The position numbers were made by a program, and so were the translations under genes. Positions 1-7,672 of a DNA stretch of 31,759 bases are shown here, piece after piece. The number at the start of each line of letters is the position of its first letter. The stretch's first letter is position 1. The notes beneath the pieces are model-generated. The model was given only the letters and a program-made list of their open reading frames with translations, did not search any database and was not told the origin of the DNA. The DNA is from Gracilaria caudata (taxonomy: Eukaryota; Rhodophyta; Florideophyceae; Gracilariales; Gracilariaceae), in assembly GCA_030374735.1 (NCBI GenBank), contig JASCIV010000213.1:1-31759 (forward strand), written 5' to 3'.

Positions 1-30
1 AAAAAAAAAGAAAAAAAAAAAAAAAAAAAC
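1..30. repeat. A-tract at window edge
   Basis: Twenty-eight A's interrupted by one G run from the first base to the stop codon of the cystathionine gamma-synthase gene. On the coding strand of that gene this is a T-run directly after the stop. It may be a genuine homopolymer or an assembly edge; the window cuts it off, so its full length is unknown. Confidence 0.7.
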
Positions 31-1563
31 TTAAACCGCCTCCAGCGCCGCCTCGATGTCGTCCACCAGGTCGTTGACGTCCTCAATGCCGCACGCCAGG
101 CGCACCAGCCCGTTGTTGATGCCCAGCCGCTTGCGCTCGCTCAGCGGCTGGTCAAAGTAGCCCATGATGCACACCTGCTCCACCATCGTCTCGCAGCCGC
201 CCATGCTCGGCCCGATGTACGCCAGCTTGAGCGCGTCCACGAAGCGCCCCGCCGCCTCGAACGTGGCCGCGCTCCACGCGTCGCCGTCGCCGGCCAGCTC
301 GAAGCTCAGCACGCCGCCAAAGCCCTTCTCGAACAGCCGGCTCGCCGTGCCGTAGTCCGCGTGCGACGCCAACGTGGGGAAGTGCACCGTGCGCACCTTT
401 TCGTGCGTGCTGAGCGCGCGCGCAATCGCGCTCGCGTTGCGGTTGTGCGCCTCCATGCGCACGCCCAGCGTCTTGAGTCCGCGGTTCACCAGGAACGCCG
501 CGTGCGGGTCGATCACGCCGCCCAGCACGCCGTGCAGCTTGCGCACCTGCGCAATCAGATCGGCGCGCCCCGCCAGCGCGCCGCACAGCACGTCGTGGTG
601 CCCCGCCAGGTACTTGGTGCCCGAGTGCAGCACCAGGTCCGCGCCCAGCTCGGTGGGGCGCAGGTTGATGGGCGTGGCAAACGTGGTGTCGAACACCGAG
701 ATGGTGCCGTGCGCGCGGCACACGCGCGCGATCTCCGGCACGTCCACCACGCGGATCAGCGGGTTGGTCGGGCTCTCCGAGAAGTACAGCTGCGCGCCGC
801 GCGAGCTCAAAACGTGCCGCAGCGCGTGCATGTCGGCGGGGTCCAGCACCGTGCTGCTGATGCCCATCTTGGGCAGCACCGTGTCCACAAACTGCCGCGT
901 GCGTCGGTAGCAGTCGGTGGTGACCACCACGTGCCCGTTCTGCGGCACCAGCGCCAGCAACATGGTCGTCACCGCGTTCATGCCGCTGGACGACAGCAAG
1001 CAGTCCTCCGCGTGCTCCAGCGACATGATCTTCTCCTCCACGCTGCGCGTGGTGGGGTTTCCATACCGCCCGTACTCGTACGACTCGTACGCGCCGCGGT
1101 TGTAGTCGATGCAATCGCGCGTGGAGCGGAACGTGAACGTGGCCGATTGCACGATGGGCGTCTGCACCGCGTCCAGCAACGCCTTTGTCTTCTTTCCGCC
1201 GCGCAGCCGCTCGCCGCCGTGCACGGAGCGCGTCTGCTCGCGCCCGTTGGCCACCACCAGCCGTCGCGGACGGAACGGGTCGGCGTCGTCGAACATGTTG
1301 TCAATGTGGTCGAGCGGGTGCGGCGCGGGCGGGTCGGACACGTACGACGCCACCGTGGCCGACTCGTCTTGCGCCGCCGACGACGATGACGACGACGACG
1401 ACGCGGCGGTGCGCGCGTTGGACTCGCTGAGCGTGGCGCGGAAACGCGCGGGCGCGACGTGCACGCGACGCGGTGGTGGCGGCATGCCGCGCGTCCAGCC
1501 ACGGTCGCTGCGGTCGCGGCGCGCCGGCGTGGGCACGAGAAAGGAGAAGGCGGGCGGCGTCAT
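31..1563 (-). CDS. CGS: cystathionine gamma-synthase, probably plastid-targeted
   Basis: 510 aa PLP enzyme of the Cys/Met metabolism family. It joins an activated homoserine ester with cysteine to make cystathionine, the committed step of methionine synthesis. The catalytic region (about 112-510) follows plant CGS closely: EYGRYGNPT at 163-171, SSGMNA at 192-197, the TTDCYRRTR segment, ESPTNP at 263-268, the PLP lysine K317 in HSGTKYLAGHHD, and LGGVIDPHAA. The first ~110 residues are not part of the fold. They are rich in Arg, Ser and Pro and open with MTPPAFSFLVPTPARR, a Phe-containing start typical of red algal and glaucophyte transit peptides. The start is a true ATG (1561-1563). The plant MTO1 regulatory motif is not visible. 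It diverges from TRM61 across about 320 bp. Cystathionine gamma-lyase is less likely because the plant-CGS-like blocks run end to end. Confidence 0.95.
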   Translation of the reverse strand: MTPPAFSFLVPTPARRDRSDRGWTRGMPPPPRRVHVAPARFRATLSESNARTAASSSSSSSSAAQDESATVASYVSDPPAPHPLDHIDNMFDDADPFRPRRLVVANGREQTRSVHGGERLRGGKKTKALLDAVQTPIVQSATFTFRSTRDCIDYNRGAYESYEYGRYGNPTTRSVEEKIMSLEHAEDCLLSSSGMNAVTTMLLALVPQNGHVVVTTDCYRRTRQFVDTVLPKMGISSTVLDPADMHALRHVLSSRGAQLYFSESPTNPLIRVVDVPEIARVCRAHGTISVFDTTFATPINLRPTELGADLVLHSGTKYLAGHHDVLCGALAGRADLIAQVRKLHGVLGGVIDPHAAFLVNRGLKTLGVRMEAHNRNASAIARALSTHEKVRTVHFPTLASHADYGTASRLFEKGFGGVLSFELAGDGDAWSAATFEAAGRFVDALKLAYIGPSMGGCETMVEQVCIMGYFDQPLSERKRLGINNGLVRLACGIEDVNDLVDDIEAALEAV

Positions 1564-1884
1564 GGCTGCGTTGGCGGAGGAGAAGCGCGAGGGCGCGACG
1601 ATGAGGCTGGAGCAAACAAAAAAGGGTCGGAGACGGGCGCGGCTTGCGCGACGAGCACTTTTAAACGAGATGCGTGCGGTGCATCACGAGCTGCGCGCAA
1701 AACGTATCGAATCGGCGAGCCGCTGTGCTGTGTTTACTGTCGCCGTCGCGCCGCGCCGCTGCGCGTGGCCACGTGCCACGTGCGCGCCATCGCACATTAG
1801 AGACGATATCTTTAGATAGAGGGCAACGCCGGCGGCGTGCTCCAATCGTCGCGCCCACCGCGCCCGCAAGCCGCCGCCGTCGAC
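1564..1884. promoter_or_regulatory. divergent promoter region CGS / TRM61
   Basis: Non-coding spacer between two divergent ATGs. On the minus strand a TATA-like TTTAAAAG lies at 1658-1665, about 95 nt upstream of the CGS ATG. On the plus strand GATATCTTTAGATAGAGG at about 1804-1821 lies 65-80 nt before the TRM61 ATG. No other signal stands out. Confidence 0.35.
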
Positions 1885-3237
1885 ATGCTACGCGCGCGCG
1901 CGCACCATTGCGCCGCCGAAGACGCCGACGAGCTCCCCGCCAGCGAGCGCGCGCTGCGCGCCAGCGACGGCGACCTGGTGGTGGTGCACGAGAACTACAC
2001 CTCGCTCAGCACGCTCACGCTGCGACGCGGCGCGTTCGTGGACAATCGCTACGGTCGTTTCAGTCACGACGAGCCGCTTCGTCGCGGCTTCGGCTCGCGC
2101 TGGCGCTGCGTGCAGCGCCGCGAGCCCGACGTTCGCGGCCGAAAATGCGCCGGCTTTGTGCACGCGCTGCGCCCCAATGCGCAGCTCATGGCGTACGCCA
2201 TGCTGCACCGCACGCAGATTGTGTACCCGCACGACGCGTTCATTGTGGGCACGTTTCTGGAGCTGCGCGCGGGCAGCGTGCTGGTGGAGTGCGGCACGGG
2301 CTCGGGTTCCGCCGCCGCCGCGTTCGCGACGTGCGTGGCGCCGCACGGACGCGTGCTGAGCTTCGAGTTCCACCGCGAGCGCGCCGCGGCGGCGCAGCAG
2401 CACTTTGAGCGACTGCGCATTGCGCACGTGGTGCGCGTGCACGCGGGCGTGGATGTGGTGAAGCACGGCTTTGTGGGCGTGGCGGACGGTAGCGTGGACG
2501 CGGTGTTTCTGGACGTGCCGGCGCCGTACGCGCTGGTGGCGGAGGCGAGACGCGTGCTGCGGCGCAACGGCTCGCTGTGCGCGTTTTCGCCGTGCGTGGA
2601 GCAGGTGGCGAGGACGTGCGAGCAGCTGCGACGGCGGCGCTTTCACTCGCTGCGCACGGTCACCGCGCCTGTGAGGACGTTTGAGAGCGTGGAGCGCGCG
2701 CGCGACGCGCCGGGATTCGAGCGCGTGGCGCGCGGTGTGCGGGGGAGGCGACGGGGGAGGACGGAGAGTGTGGGTGAGGAGTGCACGCTGGCGGATGATG
2801 GCGGGCATGAGATGTCAATTGGGGGACGGGTGGCGAAGCGCAGACGCACGTTGGAGCCGACGCGGCGGCTGGCGGCGTCACGCGGCGCGCGCGGGGGGAA
2901 GAAGGTGGCGGTGGCCGCGACGGCGGCGGCGATGGCGCGGGAGCGGCGGCATGTGGGGCGCGTGGTGCGCGCGGCGGCGCCGCTGCATAGCAGACCGTTC
3001 TCCGTGATGAAGGGGCACACCAGCTTCCTCACGTTTGCGAGGAAGGGCGCCGACGACGGCGACGACACCGACGGCGACGGCGACGGCGACGGCAATGGCG
3101 ACGGCGGTGGCGACGGCGGTGGCGGTGGCGACGGCGGTGGCGGCGGCGGCGACTGCGGGGGGCAGGGGGAGGAAGCGGCGCTGGCAGCGCGTGCGGGGGC
3201 GCGCGCGCGCGGTGAGCACAGCTGTGTGATGGCGTGA
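1885..3237 (+). CDS. TRM61: tRNA (adenine-58-N1)-methyltransferase catalytic subunit
   Basis: 450 aa. Trm61, with Trm6, methylates N1 of A58 in the T-loop of tRNAs, including initiator tRNA-Met, in the nucleus. Family features in order: N-terminal β-domain (about 28-95, DGDLVVVHENY), FVHALRPNAQLMAYAMLHRTQIVY (91-114), SAM motif I VECGTGSGS (134-142), the acidic SAM-ribose site SFEFHRER (159-166), motif IV VFLDVPAP (207-214), and LCAFSPCVEQ (231-240). The open frame extends 16 codons further to a GTG at 1837, but the first ATG is 1885. After residue ~280 the family fold ends. A ~170-residue Arg-rich then Gly/Asp-rich tail follows, with a run of GD/GG repeats coded by GAC/GGC triplets. No Trm6 gene is in the window. 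Very GC-rich coding. Confidence 0.93.
   Translation: MLRARAHHCAAEDADELPASERALRASDGDLVVVHENYTSLSTLTLRRGAFVDNRYGRFSHDEPLRRGFGSRWRCVQRREPDVRGRKCAGFVHALRPNAQLMAYAMLHRTQIVYPHDAFIVGTFLELRAGSVLVECGTGSGSAAAAFATCVAPHGRVLSFEFHRERAAAAQQHFERLRIAHVVRVHAGVDVVKHGFVGVADGSVDAVFLDVPAPYALVAEARRVLRRNGSLCAFSPCVEQVARTCEQLRRRRFHSLRTVTAPVRTFESVERARDAPGFERVARGVRGRRRGRTESVGEECTLADDGGHEMSIGGRVAKRRRTLEPTRRLAASRGARGGKKVAVAATAAAMARERRHVGRVVRAAAPLHSRPFSVMKGHTSFLTFARKGADDGDDTDGDGDGDGNGDGGGDGGGGGDGGGGGGDCGGQGEEAALAARAGARARGEHSCVMA
3051..3152 (+). repeat. GAC/GGC triplet repeat in the TRM61 tail
   Basis: A run of alternating GGC and GAC or GGT triplets, in frame, coding a Gly/Asp-rich low-complexity segment near the C-terminus of TRM61. 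Likely length-variable. Confidence 0.75.
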
Positions 3238-3478
3238 CATGCGCGCGCTTTTGATTTTATTGGCGGCGTGCGTGCTTGCGCAAGCGAGCGAGGGCGCGCA
3301 TGTTGTGGACGCGCTTTTCTGGCGCGCCGCGCGTTGCACGCCGCGCTGCGTGCGCGCGCGGCGCCGCTGTGAGCGCTTCTGTCGCTGTCGCCGTGTGCTT
3401 TCCGCCGTCGCGCGGCTTCCACCAACCAACGCGCAAACGCGCCTCCTCACCCCCTCCGCCCCCACCCCCTTTCCCCCC

Positions 3479-3539
3479 CGCTCCCTTCTCCTTCTCCTCC
3501 TCCTCCTCCTCCGCCTCCTCCTTCTCCTCCTCCCCTTGT
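3479..3539 (+). promoter_or_regulatory. pyrimidine-rich leader before the 3548 ATG
   Basis: An almost uninterrupted C/T tract (CTCCTT repeats) ends 8 nt before an ATG. A pyrimidine tract just before a start codon fits an untranslated leader or promoter better than coding. If translated from the upstream ATG at 3239 it would give an implausible Leu run. Confidence 0.4.
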
Positions 3540-3547
3540 CGCACGTC

Positions 3548-3630
3548 ATGTCCGCGCACCCCGCGCCCGACGCCGCGTCCGACGCCGCAGCCGTAGCGGA
3601 CGCCGTCACCGTCACCGATGCCGCCGCTGC

Positions 3631-3661
<31 letters not shown>

Positions 3662-5980
3662 GTCGCCGTGGAGGCAGTGGCGCCGGCGGCGTCGTCCGCC
3701 GACGACGCTGCGTCCGCGGCGTGCGCCCGCGCCGCGGTGGCCAAGCGCAAGAGCAACTCGCCCGATCACAAGCGCGTCACCATCTGGAACCGCGTGCAAG
3801 GGCGCAAAATCGCCGGCAACGCCGCGCCGCTGCAGAAGAACCTGGACGAGTACCTGCGCAAACACCCGCACTGCGAGCGCTACAACGGGCAGGATCGCGC
3901 CACGCGCTATACGCAGCACCGACGCATTCTGCCGGTGGGCGCCAACGTGGGGCAGGTGAGGGCGCCGCCGCAGGTGATGCTGCCGGTGCAGACGGTGCTG
4001 CCGCTGCCGGTGCAGTCGTTCTCGTCGTCGAATGCGCTGCATGTGCCGGTGCAGCTGGTGTCGTACCCGCTGCCGTTGGATGCGGCCAACTTGCATCTGT
4101 ACAACGCGCAACAGCGCGCGCAATATTTCGTTCCCCAATACCCTCTGCCCGCCTCTCTTCAACAACAACAACAACAACAACAACAACAACCACAACAACA
4201 ACAACAACAACCGCCACACCACCAACAACAGCGAGGTCAAGCGCCGCACCCAGCGGCGCAACACGCGCATCACCACCCGCCCCTGCAACCGTCGCCGCAC
4301 CACCACTCCATGTCCTCGTCTTCCTCCGTCGCCGCGCCGAACAAGCATGCGCCCGTCGCCGCCGCTCACGCGCCCGCGGACGACGCGCTACACAAGCACA
4401 AGTCGTTGCAACAGCCTCCGCTGTTCCCGCATCACACCTTTCCGCTCATCAACGAGCACGCGCCGCTTGACACCAAACTCGCGCGACAAACTGCAGAGTC
4501 CACTGTGGCTAACGCGCTCGCAAAGGCAAATGCGCAGATGAGAGGTCATGTCAAACCTGAGCCAGCCGCCTCGTATCATTCGCACCACACTTCGTCGCAT
4601 GCGCATAGCTCGCCGTCCTCCTCCGTGCCGTCCGATTCCAGCGCTACCGCTGCTACTGCTGCTGCTGCCGCTGCCGCTGCTGCCGCTGCCGCTGCGGCCG
4701 CCGCTGGCAACATGCCTAGAAACGGCGATGACAAGAGCTCGGTGCAACTTTCGCCCGCGCAGTTCTTCAAGGACATGAAGGACATGATGCAGAAGAAGGC
4801 GGAGCAATCGTCGCGGGCGCAGAGCGCGGGCTCGGGTGTGACGAAGAAGAGCTCGTCGTCCATGCCGGGAGCGCATGAGCTGCCGGTGGTGTCCAACCCG
4901 TTGCAACAACATGCGTCGCACGCGTCGATGCAAAACATGATGCGTCCTGCACAACGCATGCTGCTGGCGGTTGCACAGTCGTCTGCGCATGCTCAGGCCG
5001 CGATGGCTGCGTCGCACCCGTATGGCGCTTCGCAGTCCTCGTCGCTCACTGCTTTTGATGTGGATGCGGCCACTTTTCAACTGGCGGGTACTAGGATTGA
5101 TGAACCGCAGCCGACGCATGGCGCGAGTAATAATCATACTGCTTCTTCGACGCTTGAAGAGGAGGCGCTTGTGCGGTCGCCTTCGCAGGAGCTCATGGCG
5201 TCGAATATGACGCTGTCGGAGTCGGTGTCGCAGGGGCTGGACTTGCATTCGACGCATCTGTCGTCCGATGCGGCGAATGCTAGGAAACAGCGCGCGGATG
5301 ATATTGACAAGGTGCTCAACAGCGCGGGCATGTCGGTTGGACTGTCCAACCATTGTAATGTATCTGCTACTACTACAAACCAGATGTTTGATGCGTCTCG
5401 CTTCAACAATGGCAAGAACTCGGCGTCGGTGAGTCGCTCGTTTAGCTTTCTGTTCAAGAATAATGCGCCGTTCGCGTCGAGGGAGAACTCGATGGACTTT
5501 CGAAAGGGTGATCTGGGTGGAAAGCGTGACATGTCGATGGATATGATCCGAAGAGACATGTCGATGGATTTACTGTGCGCGAGGAGAGTGGGCTCGCAGG
5601 AACCGATTGACGGCGAGCTTGTGCGTGACATGAGCGTGGACTTTTTTGGAAGCTCGTTACGAAACGCCAACCGCGATTTTAGCATGGAGATGCAGTTCCC
5701 CACCGACTCGAGCGGCGCGCAGTCTGGCGCGGTGTTCGAGCTGGGCGCGCTCACGGATGACGTGGTGTTTGGGCAACCGTTTCATAACTTGCACGCGGCT
5801 GCGAAGAGTGAGCATAATGGCGCGGCTGATGCGCGTGACGGCAGGTTCTCGAGGTCAAAAATAGGAATGTCGCAAGACGACCTGATGGTGCATGTGTTGG
5901 CAAACCAGGCTCATCACCAGACGTACCGACGCAATGTGAATGGAAGCATAGACGATCTCCGCGAGCTCAAGATGCCGTAG
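3548..5980 (+). CDS. low-complexity protein with IWN/GNAAP motif and five RDMSMD-like repeats
   Basis: 810 aa from this ATG; function unknown. Residues 24-45 are a poly-Ala stretch. A single ordered block at 69-116 reads SNSPDHKRVTIWNRVQG, RKIAGNAAP (86-94), NLDEYLRKHP and YNGQD. I recall similar blocks in algal and plant proteins but cannot name the family. Poly-Gln/His (CAA repeat) and a second poly-Ala run follow. The C-terminal third contains five motifs of the form R-[DE]-x-S-[MV]-[DE] (DNA 5480-5692). The layout suggests a nuclear regulator with phosphorylatable repeats; that is inference. The frame is open to an in-frame ATG at 3239, one base after the TRM61 stop. That longer form (913 aa) would begin with a signal-peptide-like MRALLILLAACVLAQASEG, then Cys/Arg-rich and poly-Leu sequence. 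I prefer 3548 because the extra part spans the pyrimidine tract. GC content falls along the gene. Confidence 0.75.
4160..4211 (+). repeat. (CAA)n microsatellite coding poly-Gln
   Basis: About seventeen nearly pure CAA triplets, broken once by a CCA, coding two Gln runs (11 and 6 residues) separated by one Pro. Confidence 0.9.
4645..4705 (+). repeat. GCT/GCC repeat coding poly-Ala
   Basis: Mixed GCT, GCC and GCG codons give an unbroken run of roughly seventeen Ala in the 3548 gene. A comparable Ala run lies at about 3618-3665. Confidence 0.85.
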
Positions 5981-6195
5981 CAACATGTACAGACGCACGC
6001 TACAACTGCTTGCGTTCTTGTTTGTCGTTCTCCCGCCTCCCGCCTCCCCCCACCTCCCCTCTCCGCACCGCCCGCTCAGCCATCGTTGCATCATGTGTAT
6101 ATTCGTGTAAAGAAACTTCCTGATGCGCCAAGTTATTTTTCTAATTGTGTGTGTTCCTTTGTGGTGCGCTCTTTGGTGAGTTTTGCCTTTTCTAT

Positions 6196-7005
6196 TTAGA
6201 GATCGGCAATCTCAGGATCAACTGCGGCCGCACCGTGCACGGACACCAACTTTTTCCTGGACAGTAAAACCCTTGAGAACGGCACGTCTCGCCTCAGCGC
6301 TTGTTGAGCCATTTGAATTACGTACAGACAAGTGGGCGCATTCCCAAACAGTACAAACGAGATAATCCACAGAGTAGTCACACAATTCAGTTCGCCTTCG
6401 CGAACAATCACAAACACCACCGTGAACAGAATGCCGGTCAAATTGTCAATGAACAGGAATGCGGCCCACTGCACCGTCTTCAGCACGGCGTACCCTTCTC
6501 GCAGGCTTTCAAGGCTCGATGCCCAAAAGCAAACGGCCGCAAATGCCATCAGCAGCCCGAAGAACACGCTGCCAATCACCTTGCTTTGCCTGGAGATGCC
6601 GTCCGAGCGCATGTTCAAAGGACCAGCACTACCTTCTGTAGTGTAAGGTAACAAGCCCAGTGTGACGTCTCTCGCGCGGTAAATCAGGTACGCAACATAC
6701 CACAGCAGAGCAAAGTTCCCTATGAACGGGAACACAATAGCAAACAACTTGTTGGATAGACACAGAACGGATGATCCGTCGCGAAGATAGACATAGAGCG
6801 CGGCAAACGAAGCGCCGACAATGTAGTCAGCTAGAGCTGACATTGCCCACGGTGAGTTTGCGATCCCTGCTGCGCCTTCGGACAGAGGACTGTCTCGAAT
6901 CGTATTGAGCAGAGAAACAAACAGAGCTACTCCGACGGCGCTGAGGAACGCGGCCAGGATGAATGCTTGTGTTGCTCTCGCATTGGTAGCTCTGGAGCTT
7001 TCCAT
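6196..7005 (-). CDS. six-helix membrane protein, DUF1475-like, internally duplicated
   Basis: 269 aa with six hydrophobic segments at about 13-35, 53-75, 87-109, 145-163, 179-201 and 209-232, so an integral membrane protein; compartment unknown. The two halves are related: WAMSALADYIVGASFAALYV..RDG (53-77) aligns with WAAFLFIDNLTGILFTVVFV..REG (180-204), sharing W, A, D, G, F, V, R, D/E and G at matching positions. The following helix is FPFIGNFALLWYVAYLI in one half and FVLFGNAPTCLYVIQMA in the other. This resembles the plant DUF1475 family (helices ending in a G-x-x-x-T-C-x-Y/V pattern), whose function I do not know. The Arg/Lys-rich C-terminal tail would be cytosolic by the positive-inside rule. 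The start is a true ATG. Confidence 0.85.
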   Translation of the reverse strand: MESSRATNARATQAFILAAFLSAVGVALFVSLLNTIRDSPLSEGAAGIANSPWAMSALADYIVGASFAALYVYLRDGSSVLCLSNKLFAIVFPFIGNFALLWYVAYLIYRARDVTLGLLPYTTEGSAGPLNMRSDGISRQSKVIGSVFFGLLMAFAAVCFWASSLESLREGYAVLKTVQWAAFLFIDNLTGILFTVVFVIVREGELNCVTTLWIISFVLFGNAPTCLYVIQMAQQALRRDVPFSRVLLSRKKLVSVHGAAAVDPEIADL

Positions 7006-7672
7006 GACTGTCTTCTTAACGCGATCCTGCTTCAGACGCGTAGACGCTGCGCCGGTGAAAATGAGTAGCGATGTCTACAAAAGCCCGCTGGAAGTAGACG
7101 CTCTCTTCCACTTTCGCACACGATGAGATGTTATGGTTCTGACGAACGTGACAACTCTTTGACAGTTTCTCTGGAGCATCCATGCGCGCACAAATTTGGG
7201 CACAAAACGAGCTTTCAGGATCAAAACCAAACGCATTTAGGCCGCTGAAACCAGGTAGCAACGGCACAAAGAACTTGCAGCCATGTGATGATCATGCGGC
7301 CCATCAACTCTTTTACGTATACTACTTCAAATGAAATGTATATCGTACTCAGTGTGTACGCATGACGATGTCGACCTGGGCCGTTATCATTCATGATGAT
7401 CACAAGAGCCCACCCTTCCCACATTTGTCGCGTTTCGCTATGTAACCTTCTTAGCCCGGAAATTAGAAGTGCCAACACTCTTCGCAGCCTGCGATTCACG
7501 GCAAACATGCTTATTACACATACAGGATCAGGAGATGCGATACAATCTGAAAAACAAAAACATGCGTTGATGACGAAGTACAAGTCCTCTACCCATAGTA
7601 CCCATTGCGAGGGTATGAGGTTAACCCTCTCAATCTGTGACCTGAAATAGTTGCTCCATGCCTAGCAGGGCA
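7006..7672. other. intergenic spacer, no supported gene
   Basis: Lies between two minus-strand genes. It should hold the promoter of the membrane-protein gene and the 3' end of the PI-kinase transcript. Open frames of up to 120 codons occur on the minus strand, but they lack family resemblance and look unlike protein. No TATA box or poly(A) motif stands out. Confidence 0.5.

Noticed and set aside
152..1502. Long overlapping frames opposite or out of phase with CGS (e.g. 320 and 342 codons)
   Set aside because: Arg/Ala/His-rich shadows caused by high GC; CGS is unambiguous in its own frame.
3239..3310. A secreted version of the 3548 gene product
   Set aside because: The signal-like start is followed by sequence from a pyrimidine tract and by a protein with regulatory-looking repeats; kept only as an alternative start.
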